64,000 bases of DNA from Phymatolithon calcareum. Taxonomy: Eukaryota > Rhodophyta > Florideophyceae > Hapalidiales. Below, one piece after another: positions 1 through 10,457 of this stretch (the first letter of the stretch is position 1; each line of letters opens with the position of its first letter). Location: assembly GCA_977006965.1 (NCBI GenBank), contig OZ345378.1, positions 558,001 through 622,000 on the forward strand, in the 5' to 3' direction. The notes beneath the pieces are model-generated. The model was not told the origin of the DNA and did not search any database. It worked only from the letters and a program-made list of their open reading frames with translations. Both the position numbers and the translations under genes were made by a program.

Positions 1-1726
1 CTCAGTTTCTACCTGCCTTCGTGCGGCTCACGAAAACGCACCACGAGAAACGCGGACGAAAAAACTTAGGATCTCAGATAACCTATCTCAGCGTCATTTC
101 GATGTGCTTGTCGATATACTCGTGTCTCCTACCCTGGAAGTCAGTAGATACAGTACAATACTACTGCACTGTATCTATTGCATGCAGTATCCAAAAGTTG
201 ACCCCCTACTGTACTGTACAGGCGTAGAAATTTTCGTCCACATGAGCGAAAGACGTAAGATATCGATTCAGCATCAGAATAGGGTACAGTACAGAACAAT
301 ATTCCATTCCCTGACGTGGAGAACAATGCAACTCATGGCACCGAGCCACCACTCGAACATCGACTGGATAATATTGTGAGAAAAACGCAAGTCAAGCAGC
401 CCTAGTTAAAAATAAAAATTGCCAGCAGTTAATGTCACTCGCGCAAGTCAGTGCCGTGCAGTTGTCCCAAAATTCCAAAATTCGTGATAGGAAACACTAA
501 ACGCCCACGAAGGACAACGGTTAATTAATGAAGGACTTGATGGCTTGAAATTTTTCTACAGTCGGAGAGTGCCAAAAACTGCGGTGTTGTGTTTGCATGG
601 CTGGATGACAATCAGCCTGTTCGATGGGAGTCGTGGACCGAAAAGAGCACTTCGGCAATGACGTAGGCGGTGTTTGTGCCCTTCATGTTTTCCGTGAGGA
701 ATTCAAAGGTCCGAGTTCTCATCATAGATTCGTGATTGCTTTCAATGCTCTTTCGGCGGCGTTTCAGAGTGGCATGGTAGAGTTGCACTGTTGCCGGGGT
801 GCGGACTGCGATGAATGGAAGTGCAGCACAGTACACTGCAGTGTGATGTGCAATGCCGAAAAGCCAGAAGCTAATCTGAATGCCAAGAAGTCGCGAGAGT
901 ATCGAAGGCAGTTGTGGATGACTTTGCAACTCGTGGAATAATCTTAAAAGACTTGCAGACGTGCAGTGCACGGTGCAGATAGGAATGCAGTTTCATTCTG
1001 CCTTCGCACTTCTGGACAGAGCAACGATGCAGCGGTCGCCGCAAGGGACAGTGACCAACAATGTGCGGCACATAGAGTTTACGGGTGCGCACGAGAGGAT
1101 GGTTCAACCACAAACTAGCAGGGAGAACAACGGGCTTGCTGCGATGACGTGGAGCATTTAAAAGGCTCTCCGGGCAGCTTGTGGCCTCCACTTAGTGCAC
1201 TGCAGCACCCAGTGTTCATGACATATGTTTCACCTATTGCGAATAGTTCGTCAAATAATTGCAACATGTGTTTTTCTGGTGCACAGCTGTTTATTCAAGA
1301 CGAGAGGCTGGAGCAAGAGTTGCGGAAAATTGAGAGAAATGGTAATAGAGATAGATGGCAAAGACTGTTAAATGAAAGAGATACACTCTCTCCAATATGT
1401 AACTCTGAAATGTTCAAGGAGGAACCCCCAAGCTATGCTATATTAGTGTACTCTACACTTTCAATGAAACATTCCTTTGCTGCACGGAAGCAAATAAAGT
1501 AATGTCGTTGATACTGCGCATGGATTATGTTGATTGTCCAGCCTGGGCAAGGCGGCGGGAGAAAGTACTGTGCGCAGTAGGCGAAGAGTTCTTTTTGATT
1601 AGCGCTCATCTTCAGTAACTGGGGTCCTGGAGGAGATCAGGGATTCTGGGAGTGGGGTCAACTCTTTTCTATGCTCTGTTGACTGATGGCTGACAACGGC
1701 CAACTATTTTTTGCCCACAAGAGGGG

Positions 1727-1783
1727 CCCCAGGTACTACCATAAAACATAACCATGGTTATGGTTACATGGTAGTATCTGGGG
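1727..1783. repeat. Imperfect hairpin
   Basis: The arms CCCCAGGTACTACCAT and ATGGTAGTATCTGGGG pair with one mismatch. The interior (ACATAACC / GGTTATGG) continues the pairing almost to the centre. This looks like a short foldback element. Confidence 0.6.
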
Positions 1784-2111
1784 TCAACTCTAGATGGTCA
1801 GACAGACCTGCGTGTCCAGCCGTGCACGCAGCGCGAGGGTTACAGTCTTCCACAGTACGAGGAGGGGATGAGCCTACTCCTCCGTCTATCCAGCTCAAAG
1901 CACAGAGACATTGGTCCCCATCCTCGTTTGAGTGATCGTTTCAATGTTAGAAAAGGAACACTGGTTTAGATTGGTACTGTACTTAGCTGGATCAGAGGAT
2001 GTGAGGCAGTCTGCTTCGACTGATCAGACTGGGATCGCATGAATCAAGGTCGTTTGGTATGGACGCAGTGCGTGACGCTCCAATAGTGCTGCTGGCAATG
2101 ATGGCGCACTA

Positions 2112-2174
2112 CGGGATCATCACGTCCGGATTGCATGCAATGGTCCCCAATGGGGACCATGAGCATGATGATCC
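2112..2174. repeat. Nested inverted repeat
   Basis: Outer arms GGGATCATCA and TGATGATCCC enclose an inner palindrome built on ATGGTCCCC / GGGGACCAT. It is weaker than the other hairpins in the window and has a spacer between the nested arms. Confidence 0.45.
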
Positions 2175-3126
2175 CCATCCAGTCGTGATGCCACAGTATG
2201 GGAGTGGCGGGGGCCCTTGTGATGGATGGAAAGCACGTCTATCAAAAGCGGTGTGCAAACTGAGTGTTGTTATTAGGCAATTGCCTTAGGATTTTATTGA
2301 CAGTTTCATTTGATACTGTACGTCATTACTCTTGTACTGTACGCATATGCTTAGAGTACAGTAGTATCACAACCACCACTGTGAGACTACATATTGATGC
2401 AGTAGTCTCAAAGTGGTACAGTAGTTGTGGGCGGCTAGCAATTGAACGTGCGAGAAGCAGAAATTTACAGTACAGTACGCAGAACGTTGATGGACTGGCG
2501 GATGGTCACAATGCGGTGTACTGTAGACAGCTTGGATGTGGAGGAGCCTAGGCGAGATGAGTGAATTTGCCCAAAGTTATTACTCTACTATATTAGGAGA
2601 GAAAAACTGTAATGCAAAATGTTGAGTTTTTGACGAATTCCATCGGGCACGATAAAAAGGATCCATGGATATATCATACAGTATGATAGTCCAACTGTGT
2701 TTTTGAAGCAGACAGGAAATGTGGTGATGTGTGCAAGAGAGGTAAAGTATAAATCTCCTCGTGTGGAGCGTAAATTAGCATAAGTGGACGGTGAGGTGAT
2801 TTCTCCTGATGTAGAAGTGTGCACTCTGCAAATTTAGATCGTGAATGGAATCGATGGGGGCTTCATTAATTAGTTTGGGTGAAAAAAGTCAGAAAGTTAT
2901 GCAGGTGTCTTTTCGATCCATACATTGCTATGACGTGATATTTGGCGACAGTTGAAGTCTTTAGAATTTTCAAACGCTGAGAAGGAAATGATGTACATTA
3001 GAGTACGTACTAGTAGCGGTATAATTTAACCACAGAGATCAAATTGGCACCTAGCTTTTTCTAAAATGGGTTATCAAAACGGCGCCGCTGCCTGTACAGT
3101 ATGGGCAATCGCTCTGGCGGTGCGAA

Positions 3127-3159
3127 AGGCAGTTTTCGCCATGATGGCGAAAACTGCCT
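3127..3159. repeat. 33-bp perfect palindrome
   Basis: Sixteen-base arms (AGGCAGTTTTCGCCAT and its exact complement) flank a single central G. It lies in DNA without a gene. Confidence 0.8.
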
Positions 3160-3414
3160 CTCCATCATGATGGCCACGAAGTCCGGTAGGGTCACCTTTG
3201 CCGTTTGCAGCACGGCGTTGACATTATACAGTACAGTAATATCCCATGATCGGATCCTCTGTTCAAGAACAAAAAGTAATAGTTAATTGATACTAACCAT
3301 TACACCAGTCGATCAGTGTGATCCGACACAACATCAAGAATGATTCTTCTTTTTCCGTAGACTTAGAATGGTCTCGGCAAAAAGACAAAGTTTATTGACC
3401 TCAAGACCAAATTT

Positions 3415-3446
<32 letters not shown>

Positions 3447-4158
3447 GACGATTCGAAGCTAAAACGGTAGACAATGCTTTCCATGCTGGGTATCGAACAC
3501 GCCTATCTATGATACCGAGAACATACAGAAAACGAACAATCGTGCTGTTCCTTCCCTCGCCTCTTGAGAGTACTGGGCCTGATGATCGTTTTGCATCCAA
3601 TCCACGATGGCTCATTCACCGCCTCCTACGATGCTCCATCCAAGTGGCCTGCATCGTTTCAGCAAATTCCATTCTGATCGGGCCAGCAATTCAGCTGAGA
3701 CGGCCCAGCACCTCCTCGCCGTGGACACCGCTCTCTGCCACGTGGCCATCCCCGCACACACTTCCATTGCCGTTTGCCTGAGCGTGGGACAAATTTGAAA
3801 GCACCTCACGCGTCGTGCGTTGTCACAACACGTGACGTTCCCCCGCTCCACATGACGTGACGTGACATGACGTGATCATAGTCACACACACACGATGTGC
3901 GAAGCGAATCGGGCACAGACAGACGGACCCGTCGCGCGCAGATACACGTCAAGCTTTTGCCGCCGGCTCTAAGTCTTTTCGTCAGGAACACGATCATCGA
4001 TGATCACCTTCATATTACATGATGTATGAAGGTGCACCCAAGACGTGCACTGTAAATATTAAGTAAATCGGCAGACAAGGAATGCTGTTTCCAGAAAGGG
4101 GAATCCTGATTTTTTCAACGTCCGCACACATTGCGCAAAGGTTGCGATAATCGTTATC

Positions 4159-4197
4159 GTGAAGAAGATGCACACATGTTGTGTGCGTCTTCTTTAC
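4159..4197. repeat. 39-bp hairpin
   Basis: Eighteen-base arms (GTGAAGAAGATGCACACA and TGTGTGCGTCTTCTTTAC) pair with two mismatches around a three-base centre. Confidence 0.7.
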
Positions 4198-5368
4198 GGA
4201 TGCATATACCGTATGTACTGTAGAGAATCGTGTTGACACACCCGGCATCGAAATTAGAATGCTGTAGCACACTTCCACCGCAACTCCACGCCCTCAATAT
4301 CGACCGAAAAGCGTCACCCTAGTCCTCACTCGTCGACAACCCGCCTCTAATCCACCGCATCGCACCCTACAGTGAAGAAACAATCGCGGAACCCCCTGCC
4401 CTGCCCTGCCCTGTCCAACCATGCACAAAGTGCAATTCCCTAGTGCGCCTCCGCAAACGATCCCGTCCACCCTACACCCACCGCAGTGTCAAGTTCCACG
4501 CCCGTGAAACACCGCCACCAGTCTCCGCGCCGCCTCACGTGAGCGCGCCACCTTTTCCGCGCCCTCACGCGCCTCCATACACCTTCCGCTGACGTCGGCG
4601 TCGTTGCACTTCCTGCTCAACCGGAACCCTAACTTCCTTCCGTCGCATACCCTATCTCATTCGTTCCGTAGTGACCGCGTGTTGTAGCTTCCCTCGCACA
4701 ACATCGTGTAGTAGTAGCCACCACTTCGCGCATAGCCGCATAATTGGGCGCGTACGTTCGCTCCATGCCCATTCGACTGCACTCTCAACTTGTCTGCTCT
4801 CGCTGTCTGCTGTCGTGCGGCTGTTTCTCGCGTCGCGTCTGATTCACCTATTGCGTACGGTGCGACACTACAGGACACTAGAGCGGGTAACCCTCGCTTT
4901 TCACACTTCCATATGCCGTGTGCTACAGTAGTAGGAGAAATTTTCGTTTCGTTTCGCTGTGCTGCACTTGGCGTGTATAGTCGTTTCTTTCCATTCCATA
5001 CCATTGTCTGCACAGTTCCGTGCATTCACTTCCCACCTTGCAGGTACACACTGCTGCTCCCCCGCCTCGCGATCTAACTTTAGCTCACCCGCTCTTCATC
5101 ATTACATCTCGCGGGGAAAGTGCCGCGCGGAAGGATTAGGCTCATAACTGTCCGCATTATTTCACCCTTCGTGATCTAAATCGGCCTCGTCGGGCTGTAT
5201 CGTGGAGTGTGTTTCTGAGGAGACTGGGCAATGCTCATTTAAACAGAGTCGTACTCGTAAAATAATTAGACATTGCAGAATCGCATTGGTCTCATGGCGA
5301 CCATTCGATGTATGCAGACATTTCCTGACTGTGTGCTACTGTACACGTTCAGACTGTCGTGTACAGTT

Positions 5369-5458
5369 CTGGAGCATGGAAACAACTCTGCAGAGCAGCA
5401 GCACAATAGGCAGTTTCCTGTTGTGCTGCTGCTCTGCAGCGTTCTTTCCATGCTCCAG
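5369..5458. repeat. 90-nt hairpin, 38-bp stem with 14-nt loop
   Basis: Arms at 5369-5406 and 5421-5458 are complementary except for two mismatches. The 14-nt loop runs from 5407 to 5420. Stem length, small loop and near-perfect pairing resemble either a miniature foldback element or a precursor of a small RNA. Sequence alone does not show transcription. Confidence 0.75.
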
Positions 5459-5478
5459 TACTACGTATCGCATCGTTC

Positions 5479-5506
5479 TTCAGATAATTGGATCCAATTA
5501 TCTGAA
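5479..5506. repeat. 28-bp perfect palindrome
   Basis: The sequence is exactly self-complementary around the BamHI-like centre GGATCC (arms TTCAGATAATTG / CAATTATCTGAA). It lies about 20 bases after the 90-nt hairpin at 5369-5458. Confidence 0.75.
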
Positions 5507-6482
5507 ATGGAGAATCCTATTTATGATGTGGACTAAATTAGCTTGGGCTCGTCATCGAACTTTGCCTTATCCTCATCGCGGTAGAATTGAAATTCTGTAC
5601 GATACAGAATTGTAGGCGACAATTGTACAGTACTGTACTATCATCAGAGCAGTGTTTGATGTCTTCGTGACAATTACATTGCGCGTAGTGATTTAGCATC
5701 GAGGCCTGGCAAGTCAGCAACCGTAGACTACAAACCTCGTTGAACGCAATGTGCCTACGTTCACTGTGTCGCGAAATGCAAGGAGGGACAGAGATGCTTC
5801 GTTTCCTTACCATACTGTACAATAAATTCACAAGGTCGTATAGCGTACCATCAATAGCACCCGATGACATTTTCAACCTGCCGCATCAACCATCAACGCT
5901 CAACCTTGCACGGACGGACACGATATTGAACACACCACTCAAGCAGCAGAAAAACTCATCGTCGCTCACATATTAATCTCACATCGCCATCTACCTCTGT
6001 GTCCACGAGGCAACAAAACACACACCAGATACCCTGATCTCCGAGCTGCGACCAAGTATCCGGTTATCGTACCGGACGGCACAGATGAAGGTTAGCTTCA
6101 CTGCACGCCGCAAGGTTGTGCGGCATGATGACCAGTGCATTTACCATCTAGACCAAAGTCCATCTGTACCCGATACATCGTCTGGTGAACGTGCCAACGC
6201 TGTCGGTGCGGACGCAACACAGACGTGGGATGCCAATCTACGGTGTTAACGGAAGAAGTGTTGGACAACGCAGTCGCCGCCGAATCGCGATACTTTTCCG
6301 CATCATCGTTCACAAGGGCGAACAGTCCCGCGCAGAAAATCGCCATGCTTGCGGAAGAAGGATTTGAGACTGCCGTCACAGGCTGATATGCATCATATGC
6401 GGCGATCTCTCTCCCTCGTCAACAGCTATAAGACATCGGTTTGCGGCCGTTGCATTGAAGTTTGCTCTGCATCGGACGTTAC

Positions 6483-6532
6483 ATGCAAACTATGTTTCTG
6501 CTATCTGCAGATAGCAGAAACATAGTTTGCAT
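6483..6532. repeat. 50-bp perfect palindrome
   Basis: All 25 bases of the left arm (starting ATGCAAACTATG) pair with the right arm, with no spacer and no mismatch; the centre is CTGCAG. Perfect palindromes of this size are unstable in genomes, so a recent origin or active maintenance is likely. Confidence 0.85.
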
Positions 6533-6926
6533 CACCCAGCATCACATCTCTCTTATCCGGCCAATGCAAGAGTCCCTGACGTCATATGCCCTCGCAATTC
6601 CGCACGTCGGTTAGCACGGGCCTTTCTTTCGGTCGATGGATTGGCGTTCGCTTCACTCGAGCGAACGGCAGACAACAACCGAAAGCAACCGTACAGTATC
6701 TAATTTAACAGGTGTCGGACAATCTCCAAATTACCGCATTGTGAGCTTACAGTGCCACACGTGTATCGTCCGTGTCACCTTTGGGCGATCATCTGAACGA
6801 AAATTGTCCAGCGATTCCGTACTACAATAGTGGGGAAGGTTGGTCATGGACTATGTTTAGCGCGCCACTGCATGCGCGCAGCGACTCCAATGCATGTGAA
6901 GCAGGAAGATCTATTCCGTCGTCCCC

Positions 6927-7943
6927 ATGACCTTTCCAATTCCGGATTGCGCGGCACTCCCACGTCACGTCCCTGTGTGCATATCCACCTTTCTGTCTGA
7001 ACTTTCGTCCATCCCATCACCGCCCTTACCGCCAACTGCACACTCGCAGCCTTGCTCCTGCGCCACCGCTCCATCCCAAAAAAACCCAGCAGCGGTATCG
7101 CTACTCTCGCCTCGTCTGGCCGCTCTCGAGCGTCTCACCTCCGTTGCGGACGCTGACAACGACCCCGACGACGACAGCGCTTTGCCATCATCGCCACGTC
7201 CCGCACCTACATCCGCAGCATCTCTTCTCGCAGCGCTCGATCGCCCATCGCCTCCTGCCAAACCCCGCGGAGACGCGACCTCCACGACCGATATCGCACA
7301 TCCCGCCGCACGGTTGCAGCACGCCGAAGTGCATCTCGGCATATACGATGCCGATGCTCCGACTCTCTGCGCGCGTCTCGTGGCGTCGGCGGATGCAACC
7401 CTGTCGGCGTTGATCGACCTGCTGCCGTGCGGACGCGACACCCCGTCGTCGCGCGGGGCGGGACTGCTGTGTGTCAACGGCACGCTCTACTTTGACGACC
7501 GCGTCTCCAATTGCGCGGACTATGCGCTCCCCGTGGCGTCATTTCTCCGTCGTCATGGAGAGGAGGCATCCGTGGTGCGGTTGCGGGATGCGGATGTGCG
7601 TGTGCGGGATCTGGCGCCCGTGCTCGGACGTGCCGATGTGTATGTACATGACGGCGATTGCGAACATGTGATTATTTTTGTTGATGTTCGCGCCGCTCCG
7701 GCCGGCTCTCCGCGTACGGATCCTGTGCGGCTGGTGTGGCGTCGACGGCCGCGCGTCCGGCCGTGCGACGTGTGCTGTGCGGCGGCTGCTGTGAAGTTTG
7801 TGATTGCAGACCCTTTGGCGGATAGAAGTCCGTTCAGTTATTGTGAACAGTGCTTTCGGATCGGGCATTTTGATGGAGAGGGACGTGCGTTTGAGAAGTC
7901 GGCGATGATGCAGGTGTTTAACCATCCACCTCCGCTTGGATGA
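6927..7943 (+). CDS. SNAPC3: snRNA-activating protein complex subunit 3 (SNAPC3/SNAP50-like)
   Basis: This is a single-exon gene of 338 residues. SNAP50 is a DNA-contacting subunit of the complex that binds the proximal sequence element of snRNA promoters and recruits RNA polymerase II or III in the nucleus. The N-terminal ~120 residues are proline/alanine/serine-rich and look disordered. The conserved part covers about residues 125-338: a central FDDRVSNCADY segment, the family hallmark GDCEHVIIFVDVR near residue 245, and a C-terminal zinc-binding region with CDVC (Cys280, Cys283), ADPLADRSP and CEQC (Cys306, Cys309). Human SNAPC3 is somewhat longer; the difference lies in the N-terminus. 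The ATG at 6927 is the first in frame. The gene converges on the GH6 gene. Family assignment is firm; target promoters are inferred from the family. Confidence 0.85.
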   Translation: MTFPIPDCAALPRHVPVCISTFLSELSSIPSPPLPPTAHSQPCSCATAPSQKNPAAVSLLSPRLAALERLTSVADADNDPDDDSALPSSPRPAPTSAASLLAALDRPSPPAKPRGDATSTTDIAHPAARLQHAEVHLGIYDADAPTLCARLVASADATLSALIDLLPCGRDTPSSRGAGLLCVNGTLYFDDRVSNCADYALPVASFLRRHGEEASVVRLRDADVRVRDLAPVLGRADVYVHDGDCEHVIIFVDVRAAPAGSPRTDPVRLVWRRRPRVRPCDVCCAAAAVKFVIADPLADRSPFSYCEQCFRIGHFDGEGRAFEKSAMMQVFNHPPPLG

Positions 7944-8530
7944 GGTGGGACAAGAGTGCGGTGCACTGCTTATCAGGTCCTCCATGCCTTTTTGGAAATA
8001 CGATTGAGAGTTGTGAGTCTGGCTTTGGAGAGACATAAGGTCCGGTGGCGATGACCGCGAAAAGCTTTTCAATTCCCCGTTTTTCAAGTTGTGAATACTA
8101 TTGACCGTTGGATGACAGGGAAGTTCTGTTCGTTATCGCCTTGGGCGTCTACGGTTGTTGTGGGGAGTGAGCTCTGTCAAGCCATCAAGACTTGAGATTG
8201 GGACAATAGTTCTCATGAGTCTCACGCTTTACATTTTGACAAACCGACGGTGGCTCTGAATATGCACAATTTTTTTAAGTATTGACTTCAGCTTTATTGC
8301 CGTTTGTGTGAAGCTGTTTGTGAAACGATAACAGTATGTTTCTAGGTGAGGACGTGCTCCAAGTCCGCAATCTGTTTATATATTCCCTCTTCGTCGCTCC
8401 GCTGGTTCGCCTTTGGATGAAACACTATTTTTGTTTTGGTCCACTATTGTGTAGACCACATGAATCATAGGCGCGGAGGACCATAATTGAATTTTTCTCT
8501 CTCGAGAGTTTAATGTCCCATGTCCCCCAC
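7944..8530. other. Intergenic, between convergent genes
   Basis: The spacer separates the stop codons of the SNAPC3-like gene and the GH6 gene, so it must contain the 3' ends of both transcripts. No further gene or strong repeat was seen. Confidence 0.5.
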
Positions 8531-9448
8531 TTATTCCTCGCCTTCCTCTTCTTCACCAAGCAGACGCAGAGCGCCCTTCGGCCAGAAAGTCCCGGCGACA
8601 GGTGCACCATCATGCGCACCGTCCGACTCCCCGGGAACCTTAATCCACAGTAGAGCATCAAGACACGCCTTGTACGGGTTCGGCAGAGCCACTCGTGTGG
8701 TCGGCACTTGACCGAGACGCCACTTGGGGTTATTCAACCATGGATGCGGATTGTTGTCATTACATCGACCTGCTCCGTTGCGACTAACGTCAATCACGAA
8801 CCGCAAGCTCTCACCAAGCAGCCGTTGAATGCGTTCACCATGCGCGTAGCATGTATCTGTGTCATATGCATTGCTCACATTAAGCGAGTAACCGGTGATG
8901 CCGTACACACCGGCCTGTTTCAGATACATGGCAGTGGTATTCGCGGACGGCCACTCCGGATGGCCTGCATCGAGATACACATGTGCGTTAGGACAAAGTT
9001 TCGCAAGCATCCCCGTGGCTTCACGGAGAAGATTGAGCCGCGCCGCACGAGCATGCTCGTCAAAATGTTTAGCAAAAGCTAGCGCGTCCGGCTCCACGAT
9101 CACGATGCCCTCGGACCGGCCGAGAGCACGTGCGAAGCTCTTAACCCAGGAAAGGTAGTTTGCCCTGGATTTGGTACCGCCTGCTGAGAATCCGCCAGAG
9201 TCGCGATTTGGAATGTTGTATAGTACAAATTGGTACAATTGCTCGTTGGCAGCGGCATCTTTGACGATTTCCCTCACGCGAAATACCGACTCCGTGTTTG
9301 TCAGCCACACTGCGCATGGCTTCTTGTAAAGCTTTAGTCTGATCTTTTGCGCCACCGCCGTGTTGGTATCCCAGTTGTCTGTTACCCATTCATCCACTTG
9401 CTGGTAGGCAGCAAATAACGACTTGCCGCAAATTGTACGCTGACTCAT
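8531..9448 (-). CDS. Glycoside hydrolase family 6 protein (bacterial-type endoglucanase/cellobiohydrolase)
   Basis: The protein has 305 residues and one exon, and is nearly all GH6 catalytic domain. GH6 enzymes cleave beta-1,4-glucan with inversion. The landmarks are in family order: YNIPNRDSGG (Asp83), VIVEPDALA (Asp121, equivalent of the catalytic acid), YLDAGHPEW (Asp160), LNVSNAY, FVIDVSRNG near 217-225, WIKVPGESDG (Glu274/Asp276) and GTFWP. All the expected carboxylates are present, so the domain looks catalytically intact. The arrangement resembles bacterial GH6 more than fungal Cel6A. There is no signal peptide and no carbohydrate-binding module. A CAG acceptor-like site lies just upstream of the ATG, so a short upstream exon carrying a signal sequence cannot be excluded. 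The C-terminus is a run of acidic residues. Substrate (own wall cellulose or food) is unknown. Confidence 0.85.
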   Translation of the reverse strand: MSQRTICGKSLFAAYQQVDEWVTDNWDTNTAVAQKIRLKLYKKPCAVWLTNTESVFRVREIVKDAAANEQLYQFVLYNIPNRDSGGFSAGGTKSRANYLSWVKSFARALGRSEGIVIVEPDALAFAKHFDEHARAARLNLLREATGMLAKLCPNAHVYLDAGHPEWPSANTTAMYLKQAGVYGITGYSLNVSNAYDTDTCYAHGERIQRLLGESLRFVIDVSRNGAGRCNDNNPHPWLNNPKWRLGQVPTTRVALPNPYKACLDALLWIKVPGESDGAHDGAPVAGTFWPKGALRLLGEEEEGEE

Positions 9449-10457
9449 TTTTCTGCATACACCCAGAAAAATGGATGCAAGATAAGAGTGACGTATGGGT
9501 AATGTTTATGTCTCTTCGTGCAAGCATTCCAGGATACCCCTGCATTATGTTCAGTGCAGCAGATGTAGAATGTCGACGTAAATTAGTTGTGGCCAGGCGA
9601 ATTGTGCTGCAATGATGGGCCTTTGGTGGGAATCTCTGATTTCGCGACCTGAATTTATTGAGGGCCCTTGTGCACAAGAATGTCTTGCGTGCGGTAGTAC
9701 ATGTAGCTGTATTTGCCATTACATGTCTAACCGTCGGATTCCTAAGTATTGAGGATTTTCTTGTAGAGGAAGTCTGGAAGTGCACGACTAGCATCGGCAA
9801 CAACCATGAGAAAATCCCTCCAGTACATCTTTCGTTGAGGATGGCTACCGGGAGGATTTCGGGTGAAACGCGGAAAACCCACCGGCCAGAATGTGTTTCT
9901 TTCATTTTTGCGGATGCACGTCAACCTATGGTTATCTCGTGAAGGTGCTCTAAACTTTAGAGCACCTTCACGAGATAACTCTATAGAGAACTCTTATACA
10001 TTTTACCGTCTGCTTTTCTTGAATAAGTGTAGTGTATCATTGCTAAACACTTTCTTCGGAATGAGCTCTTCAAATTCCTCAAGAGTAACCTGTACAGTCG
10101 CGAACTGCGGAGAGACATTCGCTTCGCAGCAGAATATGTGCGTTTCCCCATCAAGTTCTCTCAATTTGCAACAATCTATATTCTAAATCTGATATTCAAG
10201 TTTGGGTCGCTTTAGGGAGGTTCACGTCAATATTTGTCATGCATGCCACACCTTGCCCTGCTGAACGCGAATATGTCTGTGCCACATGCTCGACCCACTA
10301 CAGGAAAAACACGCAATTGTCGGCACGAGAACGCAGTACGAATCAACTCATTTTCTATTAAGCACTACCGTCACCCGATTCTGACCATTCAAGATGCTGT
10401 GCTACTCTGCTCGCTAGGCCCATTCATCCTAATCTCATTCGAAGTTGGTAGGGGGTA
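9449..10457. other. Intergenic region with one long palindrome
   Basis: It lies upstream of the GH6 gene and downstream of the kinase-like gene. Apart from the palindrome at 9931-9979, nothing recognisable is present; the open frames found here show no domain. Confidence 0.5.
9931..9979. repeat. 49-bp perfect palindrome
   Basis: Two 24-base arms (starting GTTATCTCGTGAAGG) pair exactly around a single central C. A short palindrome (CTCTATAGAG) follows immediately. Confidence 0.85.

Larger units (their letters stand above)
1..6926. other. Gene-poor region with palindromes and TACTGTAC motifs
   Basis: No open frame here shows a recognisable domain; the longest are about 120 codons or less, often lack an ATG, and overlap one another on both strands. 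The region instead contains several long palindromes (listed separately), a short TCAA/TCAATCAA microsatellite near 3415-3445, a CTGCC repeat near 4395, and most of the window's copies of the octamer TACTGTAC or its complement GTACAGTA. The character is that of intergenic, repeat-derived DNA. Small or non-coding genes could be present but cannot be supported from sequence alone. Confidence 0.6.

Noticed and set aside
612-971. Overlapping plus and minus frames of ~105-119 codons
   Set aside because: Neither shows a domain and they overlap on opposite strands, so chance is the simplest explanation.
6965-8087. Minus-strand frames of 172 and 182 codons opposite the SNAPC3-like gene
   Set aside because: The plus strand carries the recognisable SNAP50 domain; the antisense frames have no domain.
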